The notes under the pieces: model-generated | Told to the model about the DNA's origin: nothing | Database searches by the model: none | What the model saw: only the letters and a program-made list of their open reading frames with translations | Translations under genes and position numbers: made by a program | DNA from: Lachnospiraceae bacterium | Lineage (GTDB): Bacteria > Bacillota > Clostridia > Lachnospirales > Lachnospiraceae | Direction: 5' to 3' | DNA length: 20,611 nt | Assembly (NCBI GenBank): GCA_003520105.1 | Contig: DOVL01000271.1 | Span: 1 to 20,611, forward strand | In this document: positions 16,141 through 20,611 of the stretch, one piece after another | How the letters are laid out: each line of letters opens with the position of its first letter | Numbering within the stretch: position 1 is the stretch's first letter

Positions 16141-17097
16141 CTACCTTTCGTTCTTATTCTTTTTTTCGCTGGTTGCGATGTAGAATATCATACTAATTGC
16201 AAGTGTAACCACGAATAATACTACAGAATAAGCAGCCGCTCTTCCTATATCCTGACGGTTACCCGTATCTGTATAGTTCTTGATAAGCATGGTAACAGTC
16301 TGTGTAGACCTTGCATTTTCGCCAAAAAGTTTAACGATTGGGCCACCAATGTCTTCTCTGTTGAAGAGTGATGGGATATCGAACATCTGTAAACCACCGA
16401 TAGCTGAAGTAACAAGTGTAAACTGAAGGATAGGTTTAAGCAGTGGAAGAGTGATCTTGAAAAACTGCTGTCTTTCATTAGCGCCGTCAACCATTGCTGC
16501 TTCATAAAGCGATGGACTGATTCCCAGAATTCCAGCAGAAAGCACGATCATCGTATTTCCATACCACATCCAGAACTGAATAAAGGCTATGATTAGAAGT
16601 GCGCCAAAACCGTGTGTAAGGATACCACTCTTAGGGAATATACCCGCTTTGATAAATAATCGTGTAACACTGCCTCGTACACCAAATAACTGGTAAAAAA
16701 GAACGGCAATTGTTGCTGCCGTAACGATATTTGGCATATACATTATAACCTTGAATGCAGCAGCGCCTTTGATCTTATAGGTTGTACTTGAGAACCATGC
16801 AGCAAGAACAAGCGCAAGGAGTACCTGTGGTATGAAATTGAGAATCCATATGATTATTGTAACAAGAATAGCCTGCCAGATATAATGCTGTTCACCGGTA
16901 CTGCCGAAAACATAATGAGTAAAGTTTCCAACGCCCTTAACAATAGTAGACTTTCTTCCCTGCCATTCAGTATAATCGAATGAACTTGTAAAGGTCAGAA
17001 TCAGAGGATACAGCTGAAATATAGCAAACACTATAAAGAAGAGAAGGCTGAAGTAGATACCATATCTTCCGTGTTCAACGGTTTTATGTTTTTTCAA
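16141..17097 (-). CDS. Carbohydrate ABC transporter permease (MalF-type)
   Basis: A 318-aa partner permease. An N-terminal helix at about 13-36 is followed by a periplasmic-side loop, then helices near 74-100, 115-138, 164-190, 222-240 and 288-308. The EAA loop is EAAMVDGANERQQFFKITLP followed by LLKP (199-222). The start is TTG at 17097, with GGGGG 7 nt upstream. A 9-bp stem-loop (17124-17149) separates it from the binding-protein gene, consistent with lower permease than binding-protein expression. The sequence is complete with no odd features. Confidence 0.95.
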   Translation of the reverse strand: MKKHKTVEHGRYGIYFSLLFFIVFAIFQLYPLILTFTSSFDYTEWQGRKSTIVKGVGNFTHYVFGSTGEQHYIWQAILVTIIIWILNFIPQVLLALVLAAWFSSTTYKIKGAAAFKVIMYMPNIVTAATIAVLFYQLFGVRGSVTRLFIKAGIFPKSGILTHGFGALLIIAFIQFWMWYGNTMIVLSAGILGISPSLYEAAMVDGANERQQFFKITLPLLKPILQFTLVTSAIGGLQMFDIPSLFNREDIGGPIVKLFGENARSTQTVTMLIKNYTDTGNRQDIGRAAAYSVVLFVVTLAISMIFYIATSEKKNKNER

Positions 17098-17123
17098 AGT
17101 ATTACCCCCGTTTTTATTAAATA

Positions 17124-17149
17124 CGCACCACCAACAAACTGGTGGTGCG
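17124..17149 (-). promoter_or_regulatory. Intercistronic stem-loop between binding protein and permease genes
   Basis: CGCACCACC (17124-17132) pairs with GGTGGTGCG (17141-17149) around an 8-nt loop. It is GC-rich in an AT-rich gap, about 43 nt past the binding-protein stop and 27 nt before the permease start. The minus-strand flank TATTTAATAAAAA is not a proper T run, so it is likely a partial terminator or a 3'-end stabiliser that sets subunit ratios. Confidence 0.75.
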
Positions 17150-17191
17150 CTTAAGTCTAAAGTGTAATGATCTTAAATTTCAAACACCTAA

Positions 17192-18652
17192 TTACTCACT
17201 AAGATGCTGCTCTGTCTTAGCCATCTCTTTGATGTATGCAATAGCATCATCTACAGATGTAATTGCAGTATTCTCAGGATCGTTAAGGTTATGTGAAGCT
17301 GTGTTCATGTATGTCTGGATGAACTGATCTACATATGTTTCCTTATCGAGTGAAAGGCCGTTAGCTGCATCAACCCAGATTTCGAATGGGTTCTGTCCGC
17401 CAAGGAACTTAGTAACTGCGAAATCAGCTGAAAGCTCGCCGTTGAGAAGTCTCTCATTAGCAACCTTGTTAGCTGAGCAGTTTGTATCACAGTCAGAGTT
17501 TACAAGCTTAACTGCGAAGTCTGTATCACAACCGATCATGTAAAGGATCCATGCTGCAAGCTCTGGGTTTGGAGTATCCTTACCCATGCATACAAATGTT
17601 CCGCCCCAGTGATATGCCTTAGGACCTACTACAGCGCCCCAGTCACCATCTGTTGCACCGTTGCCCTGCATAGTTCCTACGAACCATGGGCATCCGAAGT
17701 AGCAGAATACCTTAGAATCGCTCTTCATATCTGCATACCAAGCATCATTCCACATACCAACTGTTCCGTTTGTAAGACCTTCATCATAAAGCTTCTTAGC
17801 ATACTCGATGTACTGTGTTACAGAATCCTCAATTGTAAGCTTGTCATCTGTAACCCATGGATTCTTCTTTCCGTCCCAAACAGCATACTGAATATCATCA
17901 GGACCAGAAACGATAGCGTAACCTGCATCCTTAAGTTCCTTAGCTGTAGCGAAGAATGTATCCCAATCCTTAAGCTTCTCCTGAACTGTTGCAGGATCAT
18001 CTGAACCGAATACAGTCTTAGCAATGTCTCTTCTGTAGAATACAGAACCAGGGTTTGCCTGATATGTTACAGCCTTAAGCTCTCCATTGTACTTAGCGTA
18101 CTGAAGGTAGAAGTCATAGCAGTTATCAAACATATCATCTGTGAAACCATAGTCATAGAGATTAGCTGTCTTTGTGTCATCCTCTGACCAATACTTAGCG
18201 ATACCGATATCAGCAGGAATGATTGAAGGATACTTCTCACCGTTTGCAAGGTTGTCATCAACGGCCTGAGCATACTTAGCATCACCACCACCAACGCCGA
18301 GGTTCATAGATGTATCAACATAATCTCTGTACTCTGGATAATCCTCAAGGAGAAGGTCAACAGTCTTACCGAAGTTAGCATCCCATGAATAAACATAGAT
18401 CTTCTTTGACTCATCCCATCCATCTGTACTTGGAGCTGCGATAACACCTTCTTCTACAACATCACCAGTTGTAGCTTCTGTTTTTGTGTCTGCCTCTGTT
18501 GTAGTATCTTTTGTGTCTGCCTCTGTTGTTGTAGTAGGGGCTGCTGTTGTTGTTTCGTCTTTCTTATCATCGTCATCCTTACCGCAGGCTGCAAGAGAAA
18601 GGCCCATAGTAAGTGCGAGAGAAAGAGCAAGTGTTTTCTTAATCTTTTTCAC
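17192..18652 (-). CDS. Sugar ABC transporter substrate-binding lipoprotein (family 1)
   Basis: A 486-aa extracellular receptor of the importer. The signal peptide KKTLALSLALTMGLSL precedes a lipobox LAAC with lipidated C23. A Thr/Glu/Asp linker follows (about 31-65), containing a repeated TTTEADTK. The mature domain (about 75-480) has the extracellular solute-binding protein family 1 look, with strand-like KIYVYSWDANFGKTVDLLL and many exposed Trp/Tyr residues suited to stacking on sugar rings. The start is GTG at 18652, with AAAGGAGG 8 nt upstream. It is first in the operon, as usual for such receptors. The ligand (likely an oligosaccharide) cannot be named from the sequence. Confidence 0.93.
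   Translation of the reverse strand: MKKIKKTLALSLALTMGLSLAACGKDDDDKKDETTTAAPTTTTEADTKDTTTEADTKTEATTGDVVEEGVIAAPSTDGWDESKKIYVYSWDANFGKTVDLLLEDYPEYRDYVDTSMNLGVGGGDAKYAQAVDDNLANGEKYPSIIPADIGIAKYWSEDDTKTANLYDYGFTDDMFDNCYDFYLQYAKYNGELKAVTYQANPGSVFYRRDIAKTVFGSDDPATVQEKLKDWDTFFATAKELKDAGYAIVSGPDDIQYAVWDGKKNPWVTDDKLTIEDSVTQYIEYAKKLYDEGLTNGTVGMWNDAWYADMKSDSKVFCYFGCPWFVGTMQGNGATDGDWGAVVGPKAYHWGGTFVCMGKDTPNPELAAWILYMIGCDTDFAVKLVNSDCDTNCSANKVANERLLNGELSADFAVTKFLGGQNPFEIWVDAANGLSLDKETYVDQFIQTYMNTASHNLNDPENTAITSVDDAIAYIKEMAKTEQHLSE
18485..18535 (-). repeat. Short coding repeat in the lipoprotein linker
   Basis: Two copies of an 8-residue unit TTTEADTK (residues 40-47 and 49-56 of the binding protein), seen at DNA level as two near-identical copies of tttgtgtctgcctctgttgt. 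It is probably a flexible spacer holding the receptor off the membrane. Confidence 0.75.
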
Positions 18653-18718
18653 AAGAAAAACCTCCTTTATTATGTGTGTTCTGTCTTGTAACTCATCATT
18701 TTTTCGTATCTCAAACGA

Positions 18719-18746
18719 TTTATAATCAACAGCCCGAAGCTGTTAA
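18719..18746 (-). promoter_or_regulatory. Promoter of the sugar importer operon with overlapping dyad
   Basis: On the minus strand, TTAACA (18746-18741), a 16-nt spacer and TATAAA (18724-18719) each match consensus at five of six positions. An inverted repeat AACAGC/GCTGTT (18728-18733 and 18739-18744) fills the spacer and touches the -35 box, so it may be a repressor site. A leader of about 60 nt precedes the binding-protein start. Confidence 0.55.
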
Positions 18747-18985
18747 CGCCAAATGAATAAAATACTATTCAAATGATTGTTACGTTGAACATTCAATGCA
18801 ATGTTGATTATAGGACATAATAAACAAATAAGCAAGTGTTTTTTTCAAAAATGCGATTTTTTTTGTTCAGTTTTACCATAACAAGCCCAAAACCCCTCAA
18901 ATAATACAATAAAATGACGATTCCTTTGTGCATTTTTAAATATTTTGTGAACCCTCTTGCTTTAATTTGTAAATAATGTTTAAAT

Positions 18986-19005
18986 TATGTAATAAATATT
19001 ACATA
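18986..19005 (+). promoter_or_regulatory. Perfect 8+4+8 dyad upstream of the 276-aa gene
   Basis: TATGTAAT (18986-18993) and ATTACATA (18998-19005) are exact reverse complements around AAAT. The dyad ends 25 nt before the ATG and so probably lies near the transcription start. It could be an operator. The region is AT-rich, so chance is possible. Confidence 0.45.
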
Positions 19006-19030
19006 TACCGTTAGTGAGGATATACAAAAA

Positions 19031-19861
19031 ATGAGAGAGATGTTAAAGGAATTTGAAGAAAAACCGAAGGAAACGGAGGAAGCCGATTCAGAAGACAGGC
19101 TGACCATGGCACTTATGTCCCGCAAGGAACGCCGAGCTAAGAAAAGAAGCATCATGAAAGCCCGAATGGCTGATATGACACGTAATGAAAAGATCAAATA
19201 CATTGTCTACTATTATAAATGGCATTTTTTCTTTACCGTCGCCGCCATACTGATCTTCAGTGCATTGGCTATAACTATATACAAAAATTCACGACCTGTA
19301 AGCCTTTCAGCCGCAGTTCTGAACCCTGAAGACTCTATCGCGCTGAGCGACAAGCCTTTTAAGGAGTTTGTCAAGGATGCTAAGCTTGACAAAGGCCACC
19401 GCCTTCTTGCTGATGCGTATTATAATGTAACTCTTGAATATGAGCTTGCAAAAAATTCTGACATCAGCAGCGTGACTTCTCTCTCAATGCTGGTTAAGGA
19501 CGACTACTATGATGTAATAATCACCAATCTTGCCGGACTTGAATATTGCAACTACGCATGTCTCCTCTTCTTTATGGATGACTATTTCGATCAGGAGGTT
19601 CTCGATACCTATAAAGATAAGATATATTATTCTTCTGATTTTGGAGACCCTGAAAATGCCAAGGCCGCTATCAATGCCAAGACAACAGAGGTTCTGATGG
19701 CTGTCGGCGATCGTTCAAAGCCTCTTGCCGTAAATATATCCGGCACGGAATTCGCCAAGAAGCTGAAGCTCGGCTACGATGATGTTTACATCTGCTTCCC
19801 TGGTGGCAAGGACCGCAATAAGGATCGCGCCCTGAAGTTACTCGAATATATTTTTAGATAA
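19031..19861 (+). CDS. Single-pass membrane protein of unknown function
   Basis: A 276-aa protein I do not recognise as a named family. Residues 1-50 are highly charged and cytoplasmic (KERRAKKRS). NEKIKYIVYYYKWHFF (52-67) leads into one membrane helix at about 66-84. The remaining 190 residues would be outside the cell, with a mixed alpha/beta pattern faintly like a solute-binding fold (YYDVIITNLAGLEYC, KLKLGYDDVYICFPGG). The Y-Y-K-W/Y motif before the helix recurs, to my recollection, in uncharacterised Lachnospiraceae membrane proteins. GAGG lies 11 nt before the ATG, rather far; the next Met (19040) is an alternative. It is divergent from the sugar importer, so a functional link is possible but unproven. 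Confidence 0.75.
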   Translation: MREMLKEFEEKPKETEEADSEDRLTMALMSRKERRAKKRSIMKARMADMTRNEKIKYIVYYYKWHFFFTVAAILIFSALAITIYKNSRPVSLSAAVLNPEDSIALSDKPFKEFVKDAKLDKGHRLLADAYYNVTLEYELAKNSDISSVTSLSMLVKDDYYDVIITNLAGLEYCNYACLLFFMDDYFDQEVLDTYKDKIYYSSDFGDPENAKAAINAKTTEVLMAVGDRSKPLAVNISGTEFAKKLKLGYDDVYICFPGGKDRNKDRALKLLEYIFR

Positions 19862-19896
19862 TCGTCTGATTTTAAAATATTAAATACATTGTAAAG

Positions 19897-19978
19897 ATAA
19901 AATGTCGGCTGACAATGTATCCCTTCGGTTGTAGATAAAATACGCCCTCAGGGACACATGTGTCAGCCGACATTTTGT
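19897..19978. repeat. Long palindromic element B (about 26-bp stem, 25-nt loop), also likely terminator
   Basis: AAAATGTCGGCTGACA (19899-19914) is perfectly complementary to 19961-19976. After a one-base bulge (19960) the stem continues with 19915-19924 against 19950-19959; the one A/C mismatch there (19919/19955) becomes a U-G pair on the minus strand. The loop is 19925-19949 (25 nt). It separates convergent genes (stops at 19861 and 20021) and has short T-rich 3' flanks on both strands, so it can act as a bidirectional terminator. It resembles element A at 8228-8292. Confidence 0.85.
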
Positions 19979-20020
19979 ATATCAATTGCAAGATTCTTCC
20001 TATGGAATAACCTATATATA

Positions 20021-20611
20021 TTACTCGTCTTCTTCTGTCGCTGCCTTATCGTCAGCGATAGACATATCCATATTCATAACGAATCTCTTTCTTGCGAGTT
20101 CATCGCTGTCGAGGTATTCGTCGTAGGTTGTCTGCTTATCGATAAGTCCTGTAGCAGTAAGCTCCATGATACGGTTTGCCGTAGTCTGGATGAACTGATG
20201 ATCCTGGCAGGCAAAAAGCACAACTCCAGGGAACTTGATAAGAGCATTGTTGAGCGAAGTGATAGACTCCATATCAAGGTGGTTCGTAGGCTCATCAAGG
20301 ATGAGGCAGTTAGAACCCATGATCATGATTTTGGACAGAAGGCATCTGACCTTCTCACCTCCGGAAAGGACCTTAACCTTCTTGGTTCCGGCATCACCAG
20401 GGAAGAGCATTCTTCCGAGGAAGCCTCTTACATAGGTGGCATCCTTCTCCTCCGAATACTGTGTAAGCCAGTCAACCATGATAAGGTCATTGTCAAATTC
20501 CTTGGTATTATCCTTAGGGAAATATCCCTGTGAGGTTGTAACGCCCCACTTGTATTCGCCCTCATCCGGCTCTTCCTCACCGGCAAGTATCTTGAAGAGC
20601 ATTGTTGTTGC
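20021..20611 (-). CDS. ABC-F ATPase, C-terminal part (runs off the window)
   Basis: The last 196 codons of a soluble tandem-NBD ABC-F protein of the YbiT/YkpA type; relatives act on ribosomes as translation factors. Seen are the end of the second Walker A region (ATTMLFKILAGE), the WGVTTSQGYFPKDN segment, the signature LSGGE, Walker B CLILDEPTNHLD, and a switch region FACQDHQF. The tail is acidic (AATEEDE). By alignment to the usual GKTTLFKIL, the Lys of Walker A reads Thr, and the switch His reads Gln, so the second site looks degenerate while signature and Walker B are intact. There are no membrane segments. The first NBD is outside the window. ABC-F class is sure; exact subfamily is less so. 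Confidence 0.9.
   Translation of the reverse strand, partial: ATTMLFKILAGEEEPDEGEYKWGVTTSQGYFPKDNTKEFDNDLIMVDWLTQYSEEKDATYVRGFLGRMLFPGDAGTKKVKVLSGGEKVRCLLSKIMIMGSNCLILDEPTNHLDMESITSLNNALIKFPGVVLFACQDHQFIQTTANRIMELTATGLIDKQTTYDEYLDSDELARKRFVMNMDMSIADDKAATEEDE

Larger units (their letters stand above)
18653..19030. other. Divergent intergenic region, 378 bp, AT-rich
   Basis: Lies between the importer operon (minus) and the membrane-protein gene (plus). It contains the importer ribosome binding site and promoter, an inverted repeat AACATT/AATGTT at 18788-18805, a very AT-rich middle (18830-18985) without an open frame, and a perfect 20-bp dyad at 18986-19005 before the plus-strand gene. No RNA gene or known riboswitch was recognised. 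Confidence 0.6.

Overview
The window looks like a chromosomal segment from a low-to-mid GC member of the Firmicutes, most likely Lachnospiraceae (Clostridia). The basis is the dgt-dnaG-rpoD-trmK housekeeping block, the YesL (DUF624) and sugar ABC transporter set, an ABC-F protein of clostridial type, AGGAGG-like ribosome binding sites and common GTG/TTG starts. The assignment rests on protein recall and gene order; no search was run. No phage, insertion sequence, CRISPR array, tRNA or rRNA was seen.

Layout. (1) Positions 1-4822, minus strand: a four-gene operon of cell-surface type. It encodes a secreted/membrane-anchored 677-aa protein, an ABC ATPase, an ABC-2 permease and a membrane protein with a long coiled coil that ends in a tandem repeat cut by the window edge. 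(2) 4825-5375, plus strand: the RNase P RNA gene (rnpB) with a near-consensus promoter and a strong terminator. Its -35 box overlaps the start region of the divergent operon. (3) 5390-7057: a P-loop nucleoside (uridine-type) kinase with a long N-terminal extension and its own promoter. (4) 7284-12534, minus strand: dgt, dnaG, rpoD, trmK, which is the macromolecular-synthesis operon. A long hairpin sits between rpoD and trmK. (5) 12638-15055: a PrsA/SurA-like lipoprotein with its own terminator and an operator-like dyad, and a YesL-family membrane protein with its own promoter. (6) 15203-18744, minus strand: a three-gene sugar importer (binding lipoprotein, two permeases, no ATPase) ending in a clear terminator. 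(7) 19031-19861, plus strand: a single-pass membrane protein of unknown function, divergent from the importer. (8) 20021-20611, minus strand: the C-terminal part of an ABC-F ATPase running off the right edge.

Most of the region is ordinary core genome. The most novel-looking signal is a pair of long palindromic elements (8228-8292 and 19897-19978). Both have stems of about 20-26 bp and a loop of exactly 25 nt. When one is reverse-complemented, the loops match at 16 of 25 positions, and 8 of the 9 differences are transitions; the inner stem pairs differ in a way that keeps pairing. This suggests a dispersed structured repeat family. Second-tier points are the surface ABC operon, an ABC-F protein whose second nucleotide site looks degenerate, and several operator-like dyads.
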